Source: Aricia agestis (lineage: Eukaryota > Arthropoda > Insecta > Lepidoptera > Lycaenidae). From it: a DNA stretch of 64,000 bases. Below the pieces are notes generated by a model that made no database searches, was not told where the DNA came from, and saw only the letters and a program-made list of their open reading frames with translations. Where the stretch lies: NCBI RefSeq assembly GCF_905147365.1, contig NC_056428.1:36375001-36439000 (forward strand), written 5' to 3'. Positions 13,601-25,600 of this stretch are shown piece by piece (the stretch's first letter is position 1; the number at the start of each line of letters is the position of its first letter). A program made the position numbers and the translations under genes.

Positions 13601-16600
13601 GCATCCGCTAAGAAAGGATTTTGATAAATTCCAACCCGAAGGGGTTAAAATAGGGGATGAAAGTTTTCATATAATAATACTTCTTAACGCGAGCGAAGCC
13701 GCGGGCAAAAGCTCGTTATTATATAAAATGCGAATGAACTTTTTCCCCAACCTAATATTATAAACTTATACTTAGTATAGTGCCTGATAGTATAAAAGAG
13801 AAATTATTCCTAAGAAGATGGTGACCGACTACTACGCAAATTGGTCAGGTATATAAAGCGTTGTCAGCTTTGCAATTACGATCACGACTATGAGTGGTTT
13901 CGCACTACGTCCGATCCGAATCCGATCCGAGCGGAGATTCATGAATAACGGAAATTGGACTTAGTGAAGCAAGCCATCATAGAAATAGATCTTTTACTAA
14001 CGTATTTTTACGTCCGGATCGGGTAAGATCAGACAAATCACCATGATACAACCCGACCAAATAGGTCCGCCATTTGCCTACTAATTTCTCTAATGGTAAC
14101 TACAAATTTGGTCAGTGGACGCTCCTCTGAGCCAAGTTTTATTGAATAACGCTGAAATCAGCTATGAAATTGCTCAGTTACCGGAATCAGCAGCTATCCA
14201 AATATGTGTAAAGTTTCAATTTGAACTGTGCCATATCGAACATTACTAATAGCTGATATACTCTGATTTCAGTTTAATTGGCTCTTGGATTTTGAACACA
14301 GAACCATCAATTTCTAAACAATCATTATGATGTTATTTAGTCAAATTGCATTTGATATTTTCTACAAAAAATTTATATTTCAAAACCGGATTTAAAATTT
14401 CAAAACAATAGGTTTCGTTTTTCGAAGATATTACGCATCTGCATCGCTAAGGGTAAAAACCGGCCGCAGCGCGACGCGTAGATGCATTTCTAAGTTTGTA
14501 TGGATTTGACAGACTTCTCACGTAATTGAAGTCTGTTAAATCTAAAATCCATACAAATTTAGAAATGCATCTACGCATCGCGTCGCGGTCTGTATTGACC
14601 CTAAGAGACATGGCGTTTGCGATGTCTTGGGTAAGGGTCGGATACAAGACGTCAGGAGCATTGAGTATAGTGATCAGTTTACGTTAAGCCTCACACAATC
14701 TAGATTGCTGTCGAAACTATCGAATGTATTTTGACTAAGTACCCCGGGGCTGATTCACAATACCGTCCGACTTGTATTGGGAAACTTACCGCGCGGTTAT
14801 TGCACAATGCTTTAGACATAGCAAAGCTAGTTTAGACATAGCAGAAATCGGGCGTTTCCCGTGTTTAAGCCGCACAGTTTAAGGGTCGCGTCGCCCCCTT
14901 AAACTGTGCAACCCCCATAGGTGCCTACTACACGTGCATGCTTGAGATTAACACATTAGCACAGTTAATTAACAAACGGTATATTATTATATCTTCTTTA
15001 TTTTACAGGATCCGCAGAACAAATTATATTATTTAAAACACGATTATTTAGGTTCGAGCTCTGACTATATTTCTGATATGTTTTATTATTAACTGTTTTC
15101 GGCAATTGACGTAAAACAACAAAATATACTTATATAATATGTAGCCTGGGAAAATGAAGGAATTCGGACCGAATAATTCGTGTAGTTTTGAAAGTTGGTA
15201 CAGTTGTTCCTAAAGGTGTCCAGATGAATATACTAAAAGTCCCCGAGGGTGGAACAAGAACCGGCGGTGGGGGAGGGGGGAAAGGTCTCTTTTTCAAGGT
15301 TTTTGCTTGATAAATAAATAATTATATCTCTTTAGTGACTTCTACATTAATTATCTACATTAAATTTCCTATCAAACCTTGAAAAAGAGAAGCCGGCTCT
15401 TGTCCCACCCTCGGGGACTTTTAGTATATTCTGTTATATCTGGACACCTTTAGGAACAACTGTACCAACTTTCAAAACTAGACGAATTGTTCGGTCTGAT
15501 CGCCGATTTTGAAACTAATTTTCTTAGACTTAATGGTCACTGTTAAGCATTGCGCATGCTAACCCACAAACATTTTTGGTGTTGAATTATGAATGCATTC
15601 TTGTTCTAAATGATCTAAAGAAAATAACAACTCACAAACATTTTTGGTGTTGAATTATGAATGCAGTCTTGTTCTAAATGATCTAAAGAAAATAACAACC
15701 CACAAACATTTTTGGTGTTGAATTATGAATGCAGTCTTGTTCTAAATGATCTAAAGAAAATAACAACCCACAAACATTTTTGGTGTTGAATTATGAATGC
15801 AGTCTTGTTCTAAATGATCTAAAGAAAATAACAACCCACAAAAATGTTTGGTGTTGAATTATGAATGCAGTCTTGTTCTAAATGATCTAAAGAAAATAAC
15901 AACCCACAAAAATGTTTGGTGTTGAATTATGAATGCAGTCTTGTTCTAAATGATCTAAAGAAAATAACAACCCACAAAAATTTTTGGTGTTGAATTATGA
16001 ATGCAGTCTTGTTCTAAATGATCTAAAGAAAATAACAACCCACAAAAATTTTTGGTGTTGAATTATGAATGCAGTCTTGTTCTAAATGATCTAAAGAAAA
16101 TAACAACCCACAAAAATTTTTGGTGTTGAATTATGAATGCAGTCTTGTTCTAAATGATCTAAAGAAAATAACAACCCACAAAAATTTTTGGTGTTGAATT
16201 ATGAGTGCAGTCTTGTTCTAAATGATCTAAAGAAAATAACAACCCACAAACATTTTTGGTGTTGAATTATGAATGCAGTCTTGTTGTAAATGATCTAAAG
16301 AAAATAACTGCATTCATAACTCAATGCGTATTTTTTGTTGTGGAATGATACACAAAATTATTGATCAGCAGCGATTCCACAAGGTACGAGGGCTGCTATT
16401 TATGTATCCGGAATTAAAAAAAGAAACAAACATATATCATTTAATATGGTTTTATTGCTTTTCAAAATATTCGCCGCGATGATCGACACACTTTTGCATA
16501 CGCTGGAACCAATTTTCATAGCACTTTTTCCATTCTGATAGAGGTATCTCCAAAACGTGCATTTTGAACGCATCAACAGCCTCTTCGCGACTCGAAAAAC

Positions 16601-19600
16601 GTTGACCACGTAATTTGTTCTTCGCGTATGGAAATAAAAAGAAATCGTTAGGTGCCAATTCAGGGCTTTACGGCGGATGACCAGTCAATTCGATCTTTTG
16701 ACCCTCCAAAAACTGAGTTGTTTCAGCTGAGGTGTGACAGCTAGCATTGTCGTGATGTAATATGATTCTGCGTTGTCGGTTGTCCTTTCTTATTTCTTCA
16801 AAGACTTCTGGTAAACAAATGGTCGTATACCATTCAGAATTAACCGTTTTACGATTCTCTAATGGCACTGTAGCCACATGTCCATTAATTCCAAAAAAAC
16901 AGGCGACCATTTGCTTCAAAGTACTTTTTGCACGAGTAACTTTTGTTGGTTTCGGCTCATCTTGGAACACCCACACCGTTGACTGTTGTTTAGTTTCGGG
17001 GTCATATGCATAGATCCAAGATTCATCACCTGTGTAGATATTATAAACGGCTTTTGACGTACCACGGTTGTATTTTTTTATCATTTTTTTGCACCAATCG
17101 ACACGAGCCCGTTTTTGATCGATTGTCAAGTTGTGCGGAATCCAATGCGAACATATTTTTTTTACAGCCAAATGTTCGTGTAATATCTTATGTATGCTCG
17201 TCATACTTATGCCTAAGGACGCCTCTATCTCGCGATATGTAACATGACGATCACGCATTATTAGTTCCCGCACAGCATCTATATTTTGTGGGACAACAGC
17301 TGTTTTTGGGCGACCTTCTTTATTTTCATCCGTGAGCATAGACCGCCCACGATTAAACTCACTGTACCAGTGATAAACAGTGGTTTTTGATGGTGCTTCA
17401 TCTCCAAAAGTTGCGGTGAGTTGAATAAAGCACTGTTGTTGATTTAGCCCACGCCGAAAATCGTAGTAAATCATTGCACGAAAATGTTCACGCGTTAAAT
17501 CCATGGCAAATGAAGACACGCAATTTTCAAAATGACGCCACAATGGAAAAATAATTGACAGTCACATGAAGCAAAATGTATTCTTCAACCAAAGAGTTCT
17601 ATTTTCAAATGTTGTAATTACTTTTAAATATTGTTCTTGTAAGTGGCCAGTTCCGGATACATAAATAGCAGCCCTCGTAGTTTCACCATGATGGCTATCA
17701 TGGTTGTCCACGTGGAGAGGGACTTAAGAGGAGACACTAGGGCCGTTTTTCCATACAAACGTTGTCCCCTGTTTCCTTCCTGGATAATGCCGGCAGTTAT
17801 AATTTTTTCCTGAATATATATGGCCACTACCAGCATGTCCCTATGTTTTCTTCCTTTTCATAATTTAATTATTAAAAATGATATAAACTTTCAAAAACCC
17901 AAAAAAATGCCATATTTTCCGCTGTGTAATGTGTTCAAACATCCAGAAAACAAATTTGGCTAGATTATACGAAAAAAATAAAACATAGGAACACAGCTCA
18001 AGCCTTGCTTTAATTTTTAATGAAAAAAATACTAAAATACGGTTAAGTTTTGGAGAAGAAATCAGGGGACAACAAAATGTTGATTTTCTGTTCTTTTATA
18101 AGATCAAGCTGCAGCTTCGTCTCTATCGCGCTCTGCGGGGGGAGGCTTGAGGACAGGAGACAGCAATAGATTTTACAAAACCTTGTTTTTTATTTCTCTA
18201 ACCCTAGTGTGTCCTCTTAAAGGAGAGCCGGCGTTTACCAATAACATAGTTAGTTCTCGAATCGTGTCGTGAACCAATGGGCTGGACAATAATTATGTTC
18301 AGTCAAGGTTTATTTGTATAATTATTAAATCAATTAAGCATATTATAATACAATCACATCACTGACCGATATAAGCCTCCAATTATTACATGATACCTAG
18401 TAGGATCCATCACTATTATAGATGGCAAATTAAACAAGGCTGAACGAGTAAACGTATTATCTAATGGGAAGCCATTAACGTAGCCTATTCGAAGTATAAA
18501 ATATCGTACCTCGGCAAAACACACACATAGAATTTTTTGCAATTATTATTAATCATGAAACTAAAAATTGTATAAACAAGGTCTCGATAAGAAATAAAAT
18601 CTCCAAAAAGCACACTACCTATATGGTCGGAAAATCGGTCATGACATTTTTATAAAAATAAAAATCACATCAACTCACCAAGTTAGTCTCAAAGCTCGCA
18701 GTTTCAGTTTGTATGCTTTCAATGCCTTTTAATGCATTTAAACGAATATTTGCGGGAAAGTAATAGGGAATCGGTTCTTTGAGTTTTATTTATTTAATAT
18801 TATGGTTTACGGATAAAGTTATAACGTGTTTACTGTGTACATTATTTTATTACTTACCAGACGACGTATTTAAAAGACTTGCTGTGAGCGATACCGCGAT
18901 ATAAAGGGAGTGCTACACCATCTATCGAGCGAGTTTGGAGTGTACATCGTAATTCGCAGTTCTGATTTCATTTGTATTTTAATCGAATTTAATTATCATA
19001 GTTTAATTGTTAACTTTGTTAACACTATTTTTCCTTTTGTACGTAAAATAATTATTATGAAGTCGAAACTCATTTTTAATGTTCTTGCAAAGCCACAAAC
19101 ATAAAAATCTTTTCTTTTATTTAATAAAGTTATATTATACTTTTCAGTTTTTAGGTTTCCTTGCACAAAGGATGAAAACGGGAGCCTATTCCTAATGAGT
19201 CTAGACTTCGCTGTCTGTCTGTCGTCCGTCCGTGTGTCACGAGGATAGATCTCGACAACCGCAATAGCTAGATATTTTATTTTTTTACAAATTATGTACT
19301 TTGTTGTAGCTATAAAAGCTAATAGTCCAACTAAAATAAAATAAATGATTAATCGGGGGTCTCATACAACAAACACGTTTTTTTGCCCTTTTTTGCTTTA
19401 TATCCATAATGGTAAAAGTAAGGTTTTTGAAAGTTTCAGAAAATACTTAATTGTATTTCAACTTTAATAATAAGTAATAAAAAGTACATAAACTTGTGAT
19501 TTAAGGGGGGCTCCCATACAAATTTACGGTACGGAACCCTATGTACGCCAGTCCGACTCGCACTCGGCACGGCAAGTTTCATATTTTTTCCTTTCATTGT

Positions 19601-22600
19601 TGATAACGACCTATCTTGTTGCCAAATTTCAAGGTTCTAAGTCTGCTATAAGTACCTTAGAATTTTGATGATCTGTCAGTCAGTGAGTGACAAAATGTAG
19701 TAACTTTGATCATCCGTAACTATTAAACTATTTATCGAAATGTTATGTAATTTGGAGGTTAAGCTAGTTTTAATACTTGCTCCTAGTCACCGAAATTCTA
19801 AATCCCTAGCTTTGTTAACATCGAAGATAAAGGGGGTGTGAAAAAGCCGCGAACCGCTTCGAGAAAAGTATGCTACGGCCGTGCCTTTGCTAAAAAGCTT
19901 GGCTGGAGCACGGCATATTGATGTCGAAATCAAATTACTCGATAAGTGAGCATCATAATACGGTCGAAAACAATTTTAATATTATTAAATCAGAAATATT
20001 ATTAAAATTATATGGAATTCATACTAAGCTAATATTATAAATGCGAAAGTGTGTCTGTCTGTCTTAACTTTTAAACCGCTGAACCAATTTTGATGACATT
20101 TTGTATTGAGATACTATGAGTCCCGTGAAGACATAGGATACTTTTTATGCCGGAAAAATGTACGGTTCCCGCGCGATAAGCGGATTTCTGTACAACGTCG
20201 TGGGCGTCATGTAGTTATAGTAATAAGATTCTGAGGGAAGAATGAACTTTTCATTTAATAATAAAGACGATCAATCATAAAATCATAAATCTTTATCTAA
20301 AATCCGCACAAGCATGAAAGATTTTTAATATTATGAAAAACAATTGAAGGCTCAAGCAGATCCTTTTAAGCACTAAAAGTATATTTAAAATTCCATTATA
20401 AAATCTTCCAAGACCAGTTATTTGTTCATATTAAAAAAACCAGCCAAGTGCGAGTTTCACTCGCGCAGTAAAGGTTTCGTACAATATAACTAATCCATAC
20501 TAATATTATAAATGCGAAAGTGTGTCTGTTTGTCTGTTACCTCTAAACGTTCGAACCGCTGAACCGATTTTGCTGAAATTTGGCATGGAGATACTTTGAG
20601 TCCCGGGAAAGGACATAGGATACTTTTTATCCCGGAAAAATGTACGGTTCCCGCACGATAAACGAATTTTGGCGCAACGGAGTTGCGGGCGTCATCTAGT
20701 ATAATATATTTTAATCACTTTATGTGTTTGTCTAATGCCTAGAAAGAAACACTACATAGTATATTCTAGAGGTAGTGTCGTTTTCATTGCAGTCACAAAA
20801 AATCTTTGTTTTTGCATTTTTAAAATGACGATTTACAACATTTCGAAAACTTTAACTATCTGTCATAAACGGTAAAGGATCTGTCATAAACAGAAGGATC
20901 GGCAGCACGGAAGGCTAGTAGAGTAGAGTCTCAGTATTGGTGCCTATTCCATTTTCAACATTCGAGTACGGAACCCTAAACGACAGCCGCAGTTAACAGA
21001 TCTCTACTGTATTTTAACTATCCTCTGCTGTGAATTAATGCACTCGCCGCATCATAAACGCCATGGACATAAAGGATGGACCGAGCGCACTTACAATGTA
21101 AGATTTTTAAGCTCCACACGTAACGGTAAATTATTATTATTTTATGTTACCTTAATTATAAATTGAAACAATCTCGTCTTTAATTGTGGCCTAACTACGA
21201 TTGTCCTTTGTGATTATTAATAGGGGAGTTGACAACTTTTTAAAAATAGTTTTAAGCGATTCAGTTGTTTACAATAATACCTGTAAATTAATATTTTATT
21301 CATTATTATGCCCTAGAATGAGTTAAAAATTATTTTAAATGCTGAATTCAAAATATGTCACAAAAACGCGGCATTACAAGGTTTGTTAATCATTAAGCTG
21401 GACGTCATTATATTGGTGTGGCCGTAGCAACGACATTAATAAAAATAATCCTAGTAGGGTAAGCCCAAAGTGGACATGCAGGGCCTTCCCTAGATTATCT
21501 AATTGGGCTTCACGATCGGCTTCACTGGCTATCAGAGGTAAGCCTTAAAAAATGAACCTACGCCCTTGCTCATTCCATCGGCGGGGCTAAAATGGTCGCT
21601 TTGGAGAATCATGATATGAATCATAATATTATGATTCATTTATTTTTATCGCAAAATGCAACTTTGCTGGCAATTCATGTCTAGTAATTCGTACTGATTC
21701 GTATTGATTTCACATTTGTCAGTTTGACAGTTTTGACAATTCATTTGCTGAATTGCTTGAGAGGAATTGCTAAAAGTGACCATTTTAGCCCCACTGAGCC
21801 CTGATTCACGAATCACGATGCGCAATTCGACTCGGACTTCAACGCGCGATATCCAATAAACGCTCGCCGCGCTAAGCATTAACCAATGATCGCACGTAAA
21901 ATTTCCGAATGCAAGTCAAACGGAAATCGTGAATCAGCCCGCGCCCCGCTGATATGTCTGTGTCCGCTAAACCGCCATTCAGGACTAATTGCTTATGGAG
22001 TGCATTTGACACGTCATAAAATATGTCTCACTAAATCATTCGCGCTCGACAGACAAAAACTATCGATGAAATCGCATCAATTTGAACGTTTTATTTCCGT
22101 TGAGCGATGAAGCCTGCATTCGACAAAGCGATTTAACTGTAGAATTGGCACCTTACTAATAATAACATGAATCCATACATCTTGTATCTTTAAACGAGCA
22201 ATTCTTGAAATAATGGTAATAATCTATATATGTATATAGGTGGTTTCGGGGGCGATAAATCGATCTAGCTAGGTATAATTTTTAGAAAATGTCATTTTAT
22301 TCAAATATCAATTTAAGTCATATAGCTAGTGATATTATAAATGCGAAAGTGTGTCTGTCTGTCACCTCTTCACGCTCAAACCTTTGAGAGAAACTTTAAG
22401 ATACTATTGAGTCCCGGGAAAAGACAAAGGATACTTTTATCCCGGAAAATTTTGCCGCGCGATAAACGTATTTTGGCCCAACGGAGTTGCGAGCGTCTCC
22501 TAGTATAGATATTTGTTTGTCAGCCTCTAGAAGTACTAAATTAATTTTTATAAAATTTCCTAATTTTATTACGAGTACGCTGCATGAAGACGTCACGGAA

Positions 22601-25600
22601 ATATTCATTGTAACTATTAAGCCTTTTACTAATAAACGCTGTATAAGCTTTGAATAGTTATACAGTGTTTTGTCTTCTTCAATCAAATTAAAAATGTCAT
22701 TTGTGTGACAGTAACAAAACACTGTATAACTATTCAAAGCTCATACAACGTTTATTAGTAAGGGGGTAAGTCTATAACATTTATTTTTCACAGCTTAGCA
22801 CGTTTTTATTATGCTCGTAGCAACTTTTCCCAGTTGATTAAATATGCTTCGGATCTTATCCGGCGAAGAAATGTTGCCGTAAAAACTTTAGTTAAGTCTT
22901 AGGTTGTAACAGTTTACAACTTCACTATATTATATGCATCGTTTTTATAACGAAAACTTCCAGTCTACTTATTCTTCCCGCAGTGATTTGTTTTCTGGTA
23001 TTTTTTCGCACAAACTTGTTTAAATGTTAACAAAATTTATGCCATACTCTATTTATTGTGAATGAATACAGGTAAAATGTATCAAAGTTGAATATGTACA
23101 AATAGGCGATTGGATACTGTAGACGGGCATATTTTTCTGTATTATAATGTCATGTCATGACGGATAAGCATAACTGCCCTTACCGTCACGACTGTGAGGC
23201 CACCTCACTCTTGCGCATTGCACAATCGAAGACGCTTATGGGCAATTATCAGTGATTTCATCATTTCGGAACGTAAAATCATTTTACAGCACCGACGAAT
23301 CACGTGAACGCATATATGCTCACGTATAAACACGTAGTTTAACCACATCACCGTGGTCACAGAATGCATATAAATTAGTACAACCGTGTGTAAAAACGTA
23401 AGTAATTTAACCACGACTGCTGCTCGGCCACTTTCTTCGTGCTTAATAAACTTGAGTTAAACACTTGTCAATTATACACGTGTATTTTAATGTTTCTGTT
23501 TCGGCTGTGAGAAATAATTTTCCAGATTATTTATATCTAGTCGCGGCATTGGCCAATGAAAGATGTCCCTATATTTGCCATTGATAGATAATTTGATGAC
23601 GATAAAACAATTGCGTTGTTCCGATTAATTGAATAATGGGAGAGACTGGAGGTGGTTCGTTAGTTTGTTCGAATTAAGCGCCAAGTAATAAACTGAAATT
23701 ATTGTCGTTTATGCTGGCGTTAAAATTATATTTCGAGATCAAAATGAGTCTACTTTTTATTAATGGTGCATTGTTAATAGTCTTGAAAATAATTGGGAAA
23801 TCGTTTTGATTATATTTGGGAAAAATACTTACATCGTAGAATAAAATGCACCAAATTTTGAATAATTTACTATAACTCATCGAAAAAAACATAAAAATAT
23901 GTTTAGAGAAACTTTGAGACGTTAACGAACTTAGGTGTAAGAGGTAGATTTATTAGTAATTGTAGAGTATTTTAAGTGAAGGATTATGTTTAACGTATTT
24001 TATTTAACAGACTATTTAATATCGGTGTCAGTAGGGTATAACATATTTTGTCATTTTCTAAAGAAAATTATGTATAAGAATAAATACCTTATAGAAAATA
24101 ACTTTTTTTACTAAAGCTTCTCAAAAGAAACTCTCTTATACTTTAATAAACTTTAAGATATATACGTAAACACACAGTTAAAATTAAGTTCGTGTCAACT
24201 TTAAATAACTGTGTTTATACGTTTTATTTTGTAATGTGTATGTGTAATGCCCAAAGATATATAATAATTATTAAATTATTATTATTACATTGCAACCATG
24301 TCAAGTGAATGATTATGTTGAAACAATTGCATTTAACAGACTATTTAAAATTGGTGTCAATAGTGTAAACATTATAATATTTTGTTGTAAACTGTCCGCA
24401 AACTTTTATATAGGCCACTTCGAAGTTGCCGTCGGGAAAGTTTAATGTTTGCATTTGCATTATTTCGAAATGTATTAAGCTGAAACATATTATAACATTG
24501 ATTGGACATATTACTGTGCATATTAATTATTATTTGTATTTTCATTTCATATGAAGTCATTTTAAACGGCACATTTCCACGGCTTGGCATAATATTATGT
24601 GGAATAGGATTGGATTAGGTCCACTTGCGCAGGGAAGCTCTGGGTTAAAGTTAACCCCGGACTAAATGTTATCTCTTTCATAAAATATAATATGAAGAAT
24701 GTAAGAGACAACTCACTATGTAACCCGGCTATTGACTTAAACTTTGATCTGCGCATGTGGACCTTATTAGCTGAATAGATCATCGCACATATACAAATTT
24801 TCGATAGTTTGTAGGTTATTGGACCTCATTAATCAGATTTTTTGTATGTTAAACGATAGATTTATCTCAAAAGACAAATACAGTGTACACAACTGCATAA
24901 CAAATTAACTGCAAAGTTCTTCTCATATCTTAAATTTTATTCATGTAAGTATTTTAAATAAGGCTTAATCAAAATCATCATACATATTATAAAACAAAAT
25001 CGCTTTTTTTCCCTCATGTCCCTTTGTTCCCTTTAATCTTTAAAACTACGCAACGGATTTTGATGATTCTTTCAGTGTTAGATAGCCTATTTTTCGAGGA
25101 AGGTTGAAATAGAGGAAAATGTGGAAAAAACGGGGAAAATTATTTGAAAGGGCTAACTTGAACGCGCTAATCTCAGGAACTACTGGTCCGATTTGAAAAA
25201 TTCTTTCAGTGTTAGATAGCCCATTTATTGAGGAAGGCTATATTTTATCACGCTAAGACTAATAGGGGAATGTGGAAAAAACGGGGGAAATTATTTGAAA
25301 GGGCTTATCTCGCGAACCTCTGGAGCAATTTTTATGTTATTTGGCACAGATAAGAAGTAGACCACGTGAAGGATCATAGGCTATCGATTTTAAATATATT
25401 TTTTCAGTGGCTTTATATTTTATACCCGTGCGACGCCGGGGCGGGTCGCTAGTCTAATATATAAGATTCTCGTGTCACAGTGTTTGTGCGCAAACTCCTC
25501 CAAAATGGCTCAACCGATTTTAATGAAATTGTGATGTACATTCGTTAGGCTGGAGAATAGGTTTTTATTTACTTTTTATATTGTTTCTTGAAATATTTTA

